A stretch of DNA of 38,266 bases from an uncultured Lachnospiraceae bacterium (GTDB lineage Bacteria; Bacillota; Clostridia; Lachnospirales; Lachnospiraceae). Below are positions 8,803-18,900 of this stretch, piece by piece (positions within the stretch are counted from its first letter, which is position 1; every line of letters starts with the position of its first letter). The notes under the pieces were generated by a model that saw nothing but the letters and a program-made list of their open reading frames with translations, ran no database searches and was not told the origin of the DNA. The stretch is from contig CANPZL010000021.1 of NCBI GenBank assembly GCA_947589055.1, positions 1 through 38,266 of the forward strand. The letters run 5' to 3'. A program made the position numbers and the translations under genes.

Positions 8803-8829
8803 TTACACATGGAACCGGATTCCGTGTAA
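8803..8829 (+). terminator. Hairpin at the end of the surface operon
   Basis: ttacac and gtgtaa enclose an inner ggaa/ttcc stem with a 2-base bulge, starting two bases after the stop codon. There is no T tract, so it is either a weak terminator or an mRNA 3'-end stabiliser. Confidence 0.4.
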
Positions 8830-8856
8830 GAACTTGACAGCCGGAGTAAAAAAGTG

Positions 8857-8885
8857 TTGACGTTTCATTGCTCCTATGATATTCT
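8857..8885 (+). promoter_or_regulatory. Promoter of rpmG-secE-nusG-rplK-rplA
   Basis: TTGACG (8857-8862), 17-base spacer, TATTCT (8880-8885), about 78 bases before the rpmG start. Confidence 0.7.
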
Positions 8886-8962
8886 ATAACGTGCGACGGA
8901 AGAGGTCTTTTTTTTGTGCGTGAAAATGACCTGTAATAGAGAAGAAACGGAGGTGGACAGTT

Positions 8963-9112
8963 GTGCGTGTAAAAATAACATTGGCATGTGAGGAGTGTAA
9001 ACAGCGTAATTACAACCTTACAAAGGATAAGAAAACGCATCCGGATCGTATGGAGACGAAGAAGTATTGCAAATTCTGCAAGGCGCATACCATGCATAAG
9101 GAAACCAAGTAA
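8963..9112 (+). CDS. rpmG: 50S ribosomal protein L33
   Basis: A 49-residue ribosomal protein. It has two Cys pairs (CEEC near residue 9 and CKFC near residue 37), so it is the zinc-binding form of L33. The sequence [18 protein letters not shown] is typical. It uses a GTG start, supported by a strong ggaggtgg site seven bases upstream. It heads the secE-nusG-L11-L1 cluster, as in many Firmicutes. Confidence 0.95.
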   Translation: MRVKITLACEECKQRNYNLTKDKKTHPDRMETKKYCKFCKAHTMHKETK

Positions 9113-9142
9113 CCTGATGACCACTATATAAGGAGTGATTGA

Positions 9143-9367
9143 ATGGAAAAGAAAAAAGAAGAAAAATCAACCTTGAAGCGTAGCTGGTTTCAGGAATTAA
9201 AAGCGGAATTTCAAAAAATCATCTGGCCGGACAAGAATTCATTAGTAAAAGAGTCCGTAGCGGTTATCTTGATTGCTCTGGTTATCGGCTGCATCGTGGC
9301 GGCTGTTGATTATGGCCTGCTGAACGGATTAGATGCACTACAATCATTAGCGGATATGATAGGATAA
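9143..9367 (+). CDS. secE: Preprotein translocase subunit SecE
   Basis: A 74-residue single-span membrane protein of the SecYEG channel. The charged, Lys/Glu-rich N-terminus leads to the family motif ELKKIIWPdk (here ELKAEFQKIIWPDKNSL), then one membrane helix at about residues 37-58. An aaggagtga site precedes the ATG. Length and position between rpmG and nusG are standard. Confidence 0.95.
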   Translation: MEKKKEEKSTLKRSWFQELKAEFQKIIWPDKNSLVKESVAVILIALVIGCIVAAVDYGLLNGLDALQSLADMIG

Positions 9368-9381
9368 AGGTTGGTGATTTT

Positions 9382-9918
9382 ATGGCAGAGGCAGAATCAA
9401 GCAAAGCAAGATGGTATGTAGTCCATACTTATTCGGGCTACGAGAACAAGGTCAAGGCTGATATTGAAAAAAGCGTGGAGAATCGTGGTCTGGAAGATCA
9501 GATTCTCGAAGTAGCGGTTCCACTTCAGGATGTAGTAGAGGTAAAGAACGGCGCTAAAAAACAGGTTTCCAAGAAATTGTTTCCCGGCTATGTGCTTTTA
9601 AACATGGTGATGAATGATACGACTTGGTATGTGGTTCGAAACACCAGAGGCGTTACCGGGTTTGTAGGCCCCGGATCCAAACCGGTTCCGTTGACGGAAG
9701 GGGAGATCCGTTCTATGGGCGTTACGACCAAGTCACAGGTTGAGATCGATCTGGAGGTTGGCGATACCATTAAAGTAATTGCCGGTGCGTGGGCGGACAC
9801 GGTTGGCGAGGTAAAGGCAATCAACACAGCAAAACAGACCGTAACCATAGACGTAGATATTTTCGGACGGGCAACATCCGTAGAGATCGGCTTCTTGGAA
9901 GTCCAGAAGCTAAACTAG
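9382..9918 (+). CDS. nusG: Transcription termination/antitermination protein NusG
   Basis: A 178-residue RNA-polymerase-binding elongation factor that modulates pausing and Rho action. The N-terminal NGN domain (WYVVHTYSGYENKVKADIEK, then LFPGYVLLNM) is followed by a C-terminal KOW domain (GDTIKVIAGAWADTVGEV) from about residue 125. It lies 14 bases after secE. An L1-binding-site mimic begins four bases after its stop. Confidence 0.97.
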   Translation: MAEAESSKARWYVVHTYSGYENKVKADIEKSVENRGLEDQILEVAVPLQDVVEVKNGAKKQVSKKLFPGYVLLNMVMNDTTWYVVRNTRGVTGFVGPGSKPVPLTEGEIRSMGVTTKSQVEIDLEVGDTIKVIAGAWADTVGEVKAINTAKQTVTIDVDIFGRATSVEIGFLEVQKLN

Positions 9919-9921
9919 CAA

Positions 9922-9949
9922 GTGGGAGGGTATCCCCCGTAAATACCAC
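9922..9949 (+). promoter_or_regulatory. L1-protein binding-site mimic before rplK
   Basis: The transcript runs GUGGGAGG...AAUACCAC: outer gtgg (9922-9925) pairs with ccac (9946-9949) around an inner ggg/ccc helix. The two conserved strands match the 23S rRNA L1 site (GGUGGGAGG and GAAAUACCACC). L1 is known to repress its own operon by binding such mimics, so this is a probable autoregulatory element. Confidence 0.8.
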
Positions 9950-9974
9950 AATTTATTTCAGGAGGTAAGCTATA

Positions 9975-10400
9975 ATGGCTAAAAAAGTAGAAGGATATAT
10001 TAAATTACAGATTCCGGCAGGCAAGGCAACTCCGGCACCCCCGGTTGGACCTGCACTTGGACAGCATGGTGTGAATATCGTACAGTTTACGAAAGAGTTT
10101 AATGCAAGGACTGCTGACCAGGGTGATATGATCATTCCGGTTGTTATTACAGTGTATGCAGACAGAAGCTTTAGTTTTATAACCAAAACGCCGCCTGCTG
10201 CTGTTTTATTAAAGAAAGCCTGCAAGATCAAATCCGGTTCCGGTACACCGAATAAGACAAAGGTGGCAACTATTACCAGAGCCGAGGTTCAGAAGATAGC
10301 AGAATTGAAGATGCCGGATCTGAATGCAGCAACGATAGAGGCGGCAACCAGTATGATAGCAGGTACTGCCCGCTCTATGGGAATCACGGTTGTTGACTAG
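9975..10400 (+). CDS. rplK: 50S ribosomal protein L11
   Basis: A 141-residue ribosomal protein that binds 23S rRNA at the GTPase centre with its C-terminal domain. The N-terminal [20 protein letters not shown] and the [14 protein letters not shown] stretch are diagnostic. The ribosome binding site caggaggtaagc lies directly upstream. It sits between two L1-site mimics, so L1 can probably control it from the upstream copy. Confidence 0.98.
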   Translation: MAKKVEGYIKLQIPAGKATPAPPVGPALGQHGVNIVQFTKEFNARTADQGDMIIPVVITVYADRSFSFITKTPPAAVLLKKACKIKSGSGTPNKTKVATITRAEVQKIAELKMPDLNAATIEAATSMIAGTARSMGITVVD

Positions 10401-10407
10401 TTTTTAA

Positions 10408-10435
10408 GTGGGAGGGTCGCTCCCGATAATACCAC
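10408..10435 (+). promoter_or_regulatory. Second L1-protein binding-site mimic before rplA
   Basis: Same architecture as 9922-9949: outer gtgg (10408-10411) with ccac (10432-10435), here with a perfect inner helix gggag/ctccc, and the conserved ATAATACCAC strand. The next six bases form the rplA ribosome binding site (aggagg), so L1 binding would directly mask translation of its own gene. Confidence 0.8.
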
Positions 10436-10450
10436 AGGAGGTTATAAATT

Positions 10451-11143
10451 ATGAAAAAGGGTAAGAGATATTTAGAGGCTGCAAAGCAGGTAGACAGAAA
10501 TACTGTTTATGATGTGGAAGAGGCAGTTTCTCTCGTGAAAAAATCAGCAAGTGCAAAGTTTGATGAGACCATCGAATGTCACATTCGTCTGGGTGTAGAT
10601 GGACGTCATGCTGACCAGCAGGTGCGTGGAGCAGTTGTACTGCCGCATGGAACCGGTAAGACGGTTCGGGTGCTGGTGTTTGCAAAGGGTGCTAAGCTGG
10701 ATGAGGCGCAGGCAGCAGGTGCAGACTATGTTGGCGGCGAGGAATTGATTCCAAAGATTCAGAACGAAGGCTGGCTGGATTTTGATGTTGTAGTTGCGAC
10801 ACCGGATATGATGGGTGTGGTAGGACGTCTGGGACGTGTGCTTGGCCCGAAGGGCTTAATGCCGAATCCAAAGGCCGGTACGGTAACAATGGACGTAACG
10901 AAAGCAGTTGCTGATATTAAAGCTGGTAAGATCGAATACCGTTTAGACAAAACAAATATTATCCATGTGCCAATTGGAAAAGCTTCTTTCTCTGAGGAGC
11001 AATTAGCGGACAACTTCCAGACGTTAATGGATGCGATTAACAAGGCAAGACCTTCAGCAGCAAAGGGACAGTATTTAAGAAGCGTTACCATCGCTTCAAC
11101 AATGGGTCCCGGCGTAAAGCTGAATGTGACAAAGCTGGCTTAA
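10451..11143 (+). CDS. rplA: 50S ribosomal protein L1
   Basis: A 230-residue ribosomal protein of the L1 stalk and the translational repressor of its operon. [15 protein letters not shown] is the usual Firmicute N-terminus, and the conserved [21 protein letters not shown] stretch is present at about residues 118-138. It ends the operon at a strong terminator; rplJ and rplL do not follow. Confidence 0.98.
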   Translation: MKKGKRYLEAAKQVDRNTVYDVEEAVSLVKKSASAKFDETIECHIRLGVDGRHADQQVRGAVVLPHGTGKTVRVLVFAKGAKLDEAQAAGADYVGGEELIPKIQNEGWLDFDVVVATPDMMGVVGRLGRVLGPKGLMPNPKAGTVTMDVTKAVADIKAGKIEYRLDKTNIIHVPIGKASFSEEQLADNFQTLMDAINKARPSAAKGQYLRSVTIASTMGPGVKLNVTKLA

Positions 11144-11204
11144 TTCATGGTTGGGACCGGCAGGAATACCTGTGTTCCCATGCATCCGATAAGAGATAAA
11201 AAAA

Positions 11205-11234
11205 GGCCTTCTGTTTTTCGCAGAAGGTCTTTTT
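11205..11234 (+). terminator. Intrinsic terminator of the L11-L1 operon
   Basis: A 9-bp stem, ggccttctg (11205-11213) with cagaaggtc (11221-11229) containing one G-T pair, followed by a T run. A further weak hairpin (tggga...tccca with inner cagg/cctg) lies just before it at about 11153-11181. Confidence 0.9.
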
Positions 11235-11268
11235 GCATATTGAAAAAAGAAAAAACCGATGAAATGAA

Positions 11269-11297
11269 TTGCATAACCGGAATAAGATTGTTATAAT
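11269..11297 (+). promoter_or_regulatory. Promoter of the chemoreceptor gene
   Basis: TTGCAT (11269-11274), 17-base spacer, TATAAT (11292-11297), about 50 bases before the start codon. Confidence 0.75.
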
Positions 11298-11347
11298 CAA
11301 TAAATAAGGTTGGGGAAGTGTGCATTACATTTAGGAGGTTACATAAT

Positions 11348-12601
11348 ATGAAGTTAAAGTTTAAACTGTTGTTATTAGCGGCAGTGCCTACGATATTGAT
11401 CACAGTACTGACAATCGTACTGATAGCAGGCCCTTTTGAATTAAAGTCGAATGTGATTGCGGTCATTTTGCTATTATTTTTAGTGGTTGCTACGCTGGTT
11501 ACCAGTCTGATCGCCATGAATATCAGCCGGGCGATTACTTCCAGCATTGACTCGGTACGACAGGTGGCGGCTGGAAATCTGAATGCGGAAATGGATGACC
11601 GGGCGTTAGGACGGAACGATGAAATCGGCATACTGGCACGTTCCTTAGCGGGACTGCGAGATGAACTTCGATACATGCTTCAGGACATTTCGGATCATGC
11701 AAACTCCTTACTGGAATCCGCTGACCAGTTGAACGAGACAGCACAGAAAAATCTGCTGACCGTCGATGGCGTAGAGCGTGCGGTGGGTGAGATTGCGGAT
11801 GGTGCGACTTCTCAGGCACAGGATGCACAGAATGCATCGGAGAGCGTATATGCGATGGGGGAAATGATCGAGGAAACGACTAGAGAAGTGAAGAGCCTGA
11901 ATGTAACAGCAGACTTTATGCGCAGCTCCAGTACGGAAGCCAGCCAGTCGCTGGCGGAGCTTCGGAGCATCAATGATGAAGTTAAGGAAGCCATAGAACT
12001 AATCTATGAACAGACTAACCGTACCAATGAATCTTCTCAGAAAATACGGGAGGCAACCCGCCTGATCAGCTCGATAGCGGAAGAAACGAATCTGCTTTCT
12101 CTGAATGCCAGTATCGAAGCGGCAAGAGCAGGAGAACAGGGGCGTTCCTTTGCAGTTGTGGCAAATCAGATTCAAAAGCTTGCCGATCAGTCCAATGCTT
12201 CGGCGGATGCCATTGATACGATTATCAATGAATTGATCAACGATTCCAATGAAGCGGTAAGGACTATGGAAAATGTACGGGAGATTATCAATAACCAGAG
12301 CGATAACGTGGTAAATACGGAAGCCATCGTTAGTCGGGTCATGGATGGGATTGAGGACTCCATTCGGGGGATCGAAGCGATCGAGAATCGCACGGAGGCG
12401 TTAAATGAAGCCCGCTCAGCTATTATAGAAGTCGTACAGGGACTTTCAGCGGTAGCGGAGGAGAATGCTGCCAGCACACAGGAAACCTCGGCAGCGACAG
12501 CGGAGGTGGCAAACAGCTTTAACGAGGTCACCGCTTCTGCCGGCGTCGTGCGAAACACAGCCGATGAGATCGCCAATTCGATGAGTAATTTCCAGATGTA
12601 A
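11348..12601 (+). CDS. Methyl-accepting chemotaxis protein without a large sensor domain
   Basis: A 417-residue chemoreceptor-type signalling protein. Two membrane helices at about residues 5-26 and 34-54 are separated by only a few residues, so there is no extracytoplasmic ligand-binding domain. A HAMP linker (about 55-108) and the methyl-accepting coiled-coil hairpin follow. Its highly conserved tip ([20 protein letters not shown]) binds CheA/CheW. The start at 11348 follows taggaggtt; the frame from 11318 would begin before the ribosome binding site. It is transcribed alone between a promoter and a terminator. It may sense membrane state or a cytoplasmic signal. Confidence 0.92.
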   Translation: MKLKFKLLLLAAVPTILITVLTIVLIAGPFELKSNVIAVILLLFLVVATLVTSLIAMNISRAITSSIDSVRQVAAGNLNAEMDDRALGRNDEIGILARSLAGLRDELRYMLQDISDHANSLLESADQLNETAQKNLLTVDGVERAVGEIADGATSQAQDAQNASESVYAMGEMIEETTREVKSLNVTADFMRSSSTEASQSLAELRSINDEVKEAIELIYEQTNRTNESSQKIREATRLISSIAEETNLLSLNASIEAARAGEQGRSFAVVANQIQKLADQSNASADAIDTIINELINDSNEAVRTMENVREIINNQSDNVVNTEAIVSRVMDGIEDSIRGIEAIENRTEALNEARSAIIEVVQGLSAVAEENAASTQETSAATAEVANSFNEVTASAGVVRNTADEIANSMSNFQM

Positions 12602-12624
12602 GACGTCATAAAATCAAGAATAAG

Positions 12625-12657
12625 AACTGCCATACGATCATGTATGGCAGTTTTTTT
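12625..12657 (+). terminator. Intrinsic terminator after the chemoreceptor gene
   Basis: An 11-bp perfect stem, aactgccatac (12625-12635) with gtatggcagtt (12642-12652), 6-base loop, then a run of seven T. Confidence 0.93.
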
Positions 12658-12894
12658 AGATTCAAATAGCCCCTTCTGTACAAAGGGCGGACGGAAAAGG
12701 GAGACTGGAAAGGATAGGCGGCCATGTTTTCTATAGAATTGTGTTTGTGCAAAATGTGTAAAAAAACAGAAATTTTAATGAAAAATATACAAATAAAAAA
12801 CAAAAAATGGAGAATGATATGATTATAAATTACATTTTAAATTTTCTTTACAGTGATTTTGCAGAAAAAGACGAAAAAAATGGAATAATATTTG

Positions 12895-12942
12895 TGAAAA
12901 TGCATAAAAAGCATTTTCAAAATCGAAAACAAGTGGTATAAT
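12895..12942 (+). promoter_or_regulatory. glgC promoter with overlapping palindrome
   Basis: The extended -10 TGG-TATAAT (12934-12942) is clear; the -35 at 12914-12919 is weak (TTTTCA). A perfect 9-bp inverted repeat, tgaaaatgc (12895-12903) and gcattttca (12911-12919), covers the -35 and looks like an operator. The rest of the gene-free stretch 12658-12894 is AT-rich, and I see no gene in it. Confidence 0.6.
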
Positions 12943-12974
12943 AATCCTATCATGCGCAAAAGGGGTGACGACAT

Positions 12975-14249
12975 ATGATTAAGAAGGAAATGATAGCGAT
13001 GCTTCTGGCTGGGGGGCAGGGCAGCCGATTAGGTGTTTTGACGTCCAGATTGGCTAAGCCTGCGGTAGCATTCGGCGGTAAGTATAAGATTATCGATTTC
13101 CCGCTCAGTAACTGTATTAATTCCGGAGTCGATACGGTGGGCGTTTTGACCCAATATCGACCTCTCAGACTGAATCAGCATATTGGAATCGGTATGCCGT
13201 GGGATTTGGACAGGAATATCGGCGGAGTAACGGTACTGCCACCATATGAGAAGAGTACAGACAGCTCTTGGTATACAGGTACGGCGAATGCAATCTACCA
13301 GAATCTCGAATTCATGGAATATTATAATCCGGAGTATGTATTGATACTTTCAGGCGACCATATTTACAAAATGGATTATGAGGTCATGCTGGACTATCAT
13401 AAGGCAAGCAATGCAGCGGTCACGCTTGCGACTTATGAAGTGCCGATGGAGGAGGCCAGCCGGTTTGGTGTAGTAATTACGGACGAGCAGGGATGTATAC
13501 AGGAATTTGAAGAGAAGCCGGAGCATCCGAGAAGCAATAAGGCGTCTATGGGTATCTATATCTTTAACTGGAAGGTTTTGAAAAATGCCTTACAGGTAAT
13601 GAAGGATGTACCGTCCTGTGACTTTGGCAAGCATATCATTCCGTACTGCCACGAGCAGGGAGAACGGATCTGTGCTTATGACTTCAAGGGGTATTGGAAG
13701 GACGTTGGAACACTTGGTTCCTATTGGGAAGCCAATATGGAATTGGTAGACATTATACCGGAATTCAACCTTTATGAAGAGTTCTGGCGGATTTATACAA
13801 AGAGTGATGCGTTGCCTCCGCAGTATATTGCAGATAATACCAAGATCGGAAAATGTATTATCGGCGAGGGAACGGAAGTCTATGGAGAAGTGGAACATTC
13901 TGTGATCGGTTCTGCGGTCACCATTGGTGAAGGGGCAGTCGTAAAAGATTCTATTATCATGAATGGAGCGGTCATCGGTAAGAATTGTGTGATCGAAAAG
14001 GCGATCATAGCGGAAAATACAGTGATCGGGGACGGTGCTGTATTGGGTACCGGTGAATATGCACCAAGCGAATATAATCCGAAGGTATATGCCTTTGATT
14101 TGGTTACAATCGGTGAAAAATCCGTAATCCCGCCTAATGTGAAGATTGGAAAGAATACGGCGATATTTGGCGAAACCTCTCTTGAGGATTACCCGGACGG
14201 CGAGTTGAAGAGCGGCGGAAGTTTGATAAAGGTAGGTGATTTGGCATGA
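12975..14249 (+). CDS. glgC: Glucose-1-phosphate adenylyltransferase, catalytic subunit
   Basis: Makes ADP-glucose from glucose-1-phosphate and ATP, the committed step of glycogen synthesis. The 424-residue product has the nucleotidyltransferase signature [14 protein letters not shown] near residue 11 with the LAKPAV lysine, and conserved [10 protein letters not shown]. The C-terminal part is a left-handed beta-helix of hexapeptide repeats from about residue 290. A ggggtga site precedes the ATG. Its stop overlaps the glgD start (ATGA), so the two are translationally coupled. Confidence 0.97.
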   Translation: MIKKEMIAMLLAGGQGSRLGVLTSRLAKPAVAFGGKYKIIDFPLSNCINSGVDTVGVLTQYRPLRLNQHIGIGMPWDLDRNIGGVTVLPPYEKSTDSSWYTGTANAIYQNLEFMEYYNPEYVLILSGDHIYKMDYEVMLDYHKASNAAVTLATYEVPMEEASRFGVVITDEQGCIQEFEEKPEHPRSNKASMGIYIFNWKVLKNALQVMKDVPSCDFGKHIIPYCHEQGERICAYDFKGYWKDVGTLGSYWEANMELVDIIPEFNLYEEFWRIYTKSDALPPQYIADNTKIGKCIIGEGTEVYGEVEHSVIGSAVTIGEGAVVKDSIIMNGAVIGKNCVIEKAIIAENTVIGDGAVLGTGEYAPSEYNPKVYAFDLVTIGEKSVIPPNVKIGKNTAIFGETSLEDYPDGELKSGGSLIKVGDLA

Positions 14250-15370
14250 GAGCAATCGGTATAATTTTAGCAGGCGGTAACAGTAACCGTATGGGCGGTT
14301 TATCTGCAAAGCGGGCAGTAGCAGCGATGCCTATGGCTGGAAGCTATAGAAGTATTGATTTTTCTTTAAGTAATATGACGAATTCTCATATTCAAAAGGT
14401 TGCAGTATTTACCCAGTATAATTCAAGGTCGTTAAATGAACATCTGAATTCCTCTAAATGGTGGGATTTCGGAAGAAAACAGGGTGGTCTGTATGTATTT
14501 ACGCCAACCATTACAACGACTAACAGCTACTGGTATAAGGGAACAGCCGATGCCTTATATCAGAATATCAGTTTCTTAAAGGACAGCCATGAACCTTATG
14601 TAGTGATTGCATCCGGTGACGGAATTTATAAGCTGGACTATAATAAGGTATTGGAGGAACATATTCAGACAGGGGCGGATATTACCATTGTCTGCAAGGA
14701 GATCAAGCCGGAGGAGGACGACATCAGCCGCTTTGGCGTAGTGGGGTTAAGCAAAGAAGGCTGGGTTGAGAGCTTTGAAGAAAAACCGCTTGTCGCACAG
14801 TCGAATCTGGCATCGATCGGGGTTTATGTCATACGGAGAAGGCAGCTGATCGAGCTTCTGGAAGGCTGTGCAAAGGAAGGCAGAAGCGATTTTGTAAAAG
14901 ATATTCTGATTCGCTATAAAGATGTGAAGAAGATACACGGTTATATTATGGATTCCTTTTGGAGAAATATCGGCAGCGTAGAATCCTACTTCAAGACCAA
15001 TATGGAATTTCTGGACAAGGAGATTCGGGATTACTTCTTCCGGACCCATCCGGATGTATATTCCAAAGTGGAGGATCTGCCGCCTGCCAAGTATAATGGG
15101 GATGCTGTTGTAAAGAACAGCTTGGTTGCAAGCGGATGTATCATTAACGGTACGGTTGAAAACTCTGTACTATTTAAGAAGGTATATGTGGGCAATAATT
15201 GTGTCATTAAGAATTCCATCATTCTCAATGACGTACACATTGGTGACAACTCCTACATTGAAAACTGCATTGTAGAAAGCAGAGACACATTGCGTGCCAA
15301 TACGGAATATATCGGCGAGCCAGATAAGATTAAGGTGATAGTGGAGAAGAATTTCCGGTATACGCTTTAA
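14246..15370 (+). CDS. glgD: Glucose-1-phosphate adenylyltransferase, regulatory subunit GlgD
   Basis: A 374-residue paralogue of GlgC. It starts [18 protein letters not shown], but the catalytic LAKPAV stretch of GlgC is replaced by [10 protein letters not shown]. In Firmicutes, GlgD is a non-catalytic or weakly catalytic partner that activates GlgC. A beta-helix domain is present at the C-terminus. Four-base overlap with glgC. No branching enzyme or glycogen synthase gene follows. Confidence 0.95.
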   Translation: MRAIGIILAGGNSNRMGGLSAKRAVAAMPMAGSYRSIDFSLSNMTNSHIQKVAVFTQYNSRSLNEHLNSSKWWDFGRKQGGLYVFTPTITTTNSYWYKGTADALYQNISFLKDSHEPYVVIASGDGIYKLDYNKVLEEHIQTGADITIVCKEIKPEEDDISRFGVVGLSKEGWVESFEEKPLVAQSNLASIGVYVIRRRQLIELLEGCAKEGRSDFVKDILIRYKDVKKIHGYIMDSFWRNIGSVESYFKTNMEFLDKEIRDYFFRTHPDVYSKVEDLPPAKYNGDAVVKNSLVASGCIINGTVENSVLFKKVYVGNNCVIKNSIILNDVHIGDNSYIENCIVESRDTLRANTEYIGEPDKIKVIVEKNFRYTL

Positions 15371-15462
15371 GACAGAAGCACAGGCATTGGCATACAGGAG
15401 TACGTAGTCTGTGCGGTTGGCTGTAGATAAGTATAGGTTACAGGTAACAGGGGGTTTGGCAA

Positions 15463-15741
15463 ATGAACATTACAGATGTAAGGGTACGAAAGGTTACAAA
15501 AGAAGGTAAAATGAAAGCGGTGGTTTCAATTACCCTGGATGATGAATTTGTGGTTCATGACATTAAGGTGATTGAAGGTGAAAAAGGATTGTTTATCGCC
15601 ATGCCGAGCCGAAAGGCAGTGGATGGCGAATATCGGGATATTGCACATCCGATAAATTCTGTCACAAGAGACCGTATTCAAAGTCTGATTCTGGATGCTT
15701 ATGAAAAGGCGCTCGCTGAAGCGGATGAGATGCCGGAGTAA
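15463..15741 (+). CDS. spoVG: Septation/RNA-binding regulator SpoVG
   Basis: A 92-residue SpoVG homologue, close to the Bacillus length. [11 protein letters not shown] and the central [20 protein letters not shown] motif are characteristic. SpoVG is a nucleic-acid-binding regulator linked to sporulation and septation. A gggggtt site lies upstream. In Bacillus it is followed by glmU, prs, pth and mfd; here an RND transporter intervenes. Confidence 0.97.
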   Translation: MNITDVRVRKVTKEGKMKAVVSITLDDEFVVHDIKVIEGEKGLFIAMPSRKAVDGEYRDIAHPINSVTRDRIQSLILDAYEKALAEADEMPE

Positions 15742-15763
15742 GAGGAAGAAAGAAACAAAACGG

Positions 15764-15800
15764 GGCGTATTACAGGATTTTACTGTAATACGCCTTTTTT
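15764..15800 (+). terminator. Intrinsic terminator after spoVG
   Basis: A perfect 12-bp stem, ggcgtattacag (15764-15775) with ctgtaatacgcc (15783-15794), then six T. Confidence 0.95.
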
Positions 15801-15812
15801 AGGTTAACTCAT

Positions 15813-15868
15813 AAAGTTTTTCTAAACTTTGATTATTAAGTTGCGGTTTTTTTTGGATTGTTTATAAT
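15813..15868 (+). promoter_or_regulatory. Promoter of the RND gene with upstream inverted repeat
   Basis: TTGCGG (15841-15846), 16-base spacer, TATAAT (15863-15868). A 7-bp inverted repeat, aaagttt (15813-15819) and aaacttt (15824-15830), ends ten bases before the -35 and could be a regulator site. Confidence 0.6.
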
Positions 15869-15949
15869 GGATAATGTGATGATAGAATAGAGTTGCTATG
15901 TTTATGAGCATATAGATATGGTTAGGAAGAATACCCAGGAGGAATTAAA

Positions 15950-18900
15950 ATGCCAAAGTTTAGTGTAAAAAAACCGTATACAGTACTGGTTGCTGTTATT
16001 GCCCTGCTCGTATTTGGATATGTGACATTTACGAAGCTGGCAACGGATCTGCTGCCGGAGATGGAGCTGCCTTATGTGGTTGTTGTCACGACTTATCCGG
16101 GCGCTGCACCGGAGCGGGTGGAAAGTCAGGTTACGGAACTGGTGGAATCTACGCTCGGCACCATAAATGGCGTGGAAAATGTATCCAGTACATCCAGTGA
16201 AAATTACAGTATGGTCATGTTGGAGTTTTCTGAAGGCACGAATATGGACAGCGCCATGGTGGATCTGTCTACTGCCATTGATCAAATGACCCTTCCGGAA
16301 AATTGTGGCAAACCTATGCTGCTGGAAGTATCCATGGACATGATGCCCACTATGGAGGTTACAGTCGACTATGACGATATGGACATCTATGAATTAAGCG
16401 ATTTTGCAGAAGAAACCCTGATGCCCTATCTGGAACGACAGACCGGTGTGGCGAATGTAGACGGTATGGGGCTGGTAGATGAGATGGTAGAGATTCGTCT
16501 GGACAAAGAACGAATCGACGCTTTAAATGACGATCTGGCGGCTTATGTTGATGAATCTTTGGCTGATGCAAAGGAACAGCTGGATAGTGCAAACTCAGAA
16601 TTGGGAAATGCACAAAGCCAGTTAGACGCAAGCAAAAAAGCATTAGAAGAGCAGCAAAATGAAACCGCTTCCCAGCTGGCGACTACAAGTCAGTTGTTAG
16701 ATGAGGCGGTTGCGACCCGTGCCGCCTATAGCGCACAGGTTACCAGCCTGCAGGCAAGCAAGGCAGCACTGGAGGCAGAGCAAAAGGCCTATGAAGATGC
16801 GAAGATAGCGGATACCTATGCCCAGTTAAACTCCATGTTTTCTATGATACAGGGTGTAGCCGCCATGATGGGACAGGGAGAAACAGTGCCTGCCGACCTT
16901 GTAGATGCGTATCAGCACCCGGAAAAGCTGACTGCCCTGATAACCCTTGTAGGCCAGATACAGGCAATGCCCGGTTCCGGTATCACACAGGAGCAGGCGG
17001 CAATGCTAAGCAGTCTGACCCCGGAAGGACTGGAGCAGATTGATAAGGCAAATAAGCGGCTTCAGGAAATTCCGGACGCATTGTCAAATATAGAGATTGA
17101 ATTGACAGCGGCACAGGCAGTTTTAGATACGGTGAATACCCAGACGCAAGAAGCGGTAAACAATTATGCAACGGTGGAGGAAGGTAAGATGAGCGCCGCC
17201 GCTGGTTTTGGTGCGGCAAATGCACAGCTGGCAGCCGCACAGACAGCCTTAGATGATGGAAAGGCGGAAGTGGAAAATGCAAGGGAATCCTATGAAAGCG
17301 CTAAGGAAACTGCACTGGAAAGTGCGAACTTGGACGCCCTGCTGAATCTGGATACCTTATCCGGTATGATCTATGCACAGAATTTCGCTATGCCCGCCGG
17401 ATACATATATGAGGGTGAGACCCAATATTTATTAAAGGTAGGAAAGGAATTTGAAAGCGTAGAGGAACTGGAAAATGCATTGCTTTGCGATCTTGACGGA
17501 ATCGGCGAGGTTCGGTTAAAGGACGTGGCTTATGTGACGGTGATTGATAATTCCAATGTCAGCTATGCGAAGGTAAATAATAACGATGCTGTTATATTGG
17601 CGATATATAAGGCCAGTACTTCAGGTACTTCGGTCGTATCGGATAATTGTAATGAAGCCTTTGAAAAGCTGGAAAAGGAATATCCGGGACTTCATGTTAC
17701 GAACCTGATGGATCAGGGAGAATATATTGATATTATTATTAAATCCGTGCTTTCTAATCTGATTTACGGTGCCATACTGGCAATCATCGTGCTGGCACTG
17801 TTCTTAAAGGATGTAAAACCTACGGTAGTGGTTGCGTTCAGTATCCCTCTTAGCGTATTATTCGCAATGGTACTGATGTATTTTACCAACATCACCATGA
17901 ACATTATTTCGCTATCCGGTCTGGCTTTGGGCGTCGGTATGTTAGTCGATAATTCCATCGTGGTGATCGAGAATATTTACCGGCTGCGAAATAAGGGAAT
18001 ACCGGCGGCAAGAGCGGCGGTCATGGGTGCTAATCAGGTGGCGGGAGCGATATTTGCTTCCACCCTGACTACGATCTGTGTGTTCCTTCCCATCGTGTTT
18101 GCGGAAGGGATTGCGAAACAGATCTTCCCGGATATGGCGTTGACGATCGCATACAGTCTGATTGCCAGTCTGATCGTGGCATTAACGGTAGTTCCCAGTA
18201 TGAGCGCTACGGTGCTTCGCAATACCAAGCCAAAGTCGCATCGGTGGTTTGATGCTGTGATCCATGCCTACGAAAAAGTATTACGGTTTTTCTTGAGACG
18301 GAAGTGGATACCGATCGTCGTTTCTGTTGTGTTACTGTTAGGCTCTGTCTATCAGGCGTTCCGTACCGGTTTGATCCTGATACCGGAAATGGGCAGTAAC
18401 CAGATGTCGGTAAGCATCACCACAAATGCTGAGAATTCCGACGAAGAAAACTTCCAGCTGGCGGACGAAGCAATGGAACGTTTACTTGCGATCGACGGGG
18501 TAGAAACGGTAGGGGCAATGGTATCCAGCGCCGCTTCCCTGTTAAGCACCTCGACTGCAACGAACAGCTTCAGCTTTTACATATTGATCACGGACAAAGC
18601 GGCAAAGGACAATGCCGCTATGGGGAAAAAGATCGAAGAGGCATTAGGAGAGATGGAGCTAGAGGACTTTAGTGTGTCTTTGTCCATGATGGATATGTCC
18701 AGTCTGATGGGAAGCGGTATGCAGGTGGATATTTATGGTACGGACGTAGATACCATGCTGTCCGTTTCAGAGGACGTTATGCAGATACTGGAAGAGGTAG
18801 GCGGTATGGAGGAAATCTCTAACGGTCAGGAGGAAGGCGACGACCAGATCGAGCTTACGATCAACAAGGATGCCGCTATGAAATACAATCTGACCGTAGC

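Noticed and set aside
8741..9124. 127-codon open frame on the minus strand
   Set aside because: It is the shadow of the rpmG leader and gene, which has a clear L33 product on the plus strand.
9113..9142. tRNA-Trp between rpmG and secE, as in some clostridia
   Set aside because: The gap is 30 bases, too short for a tRNA gene.
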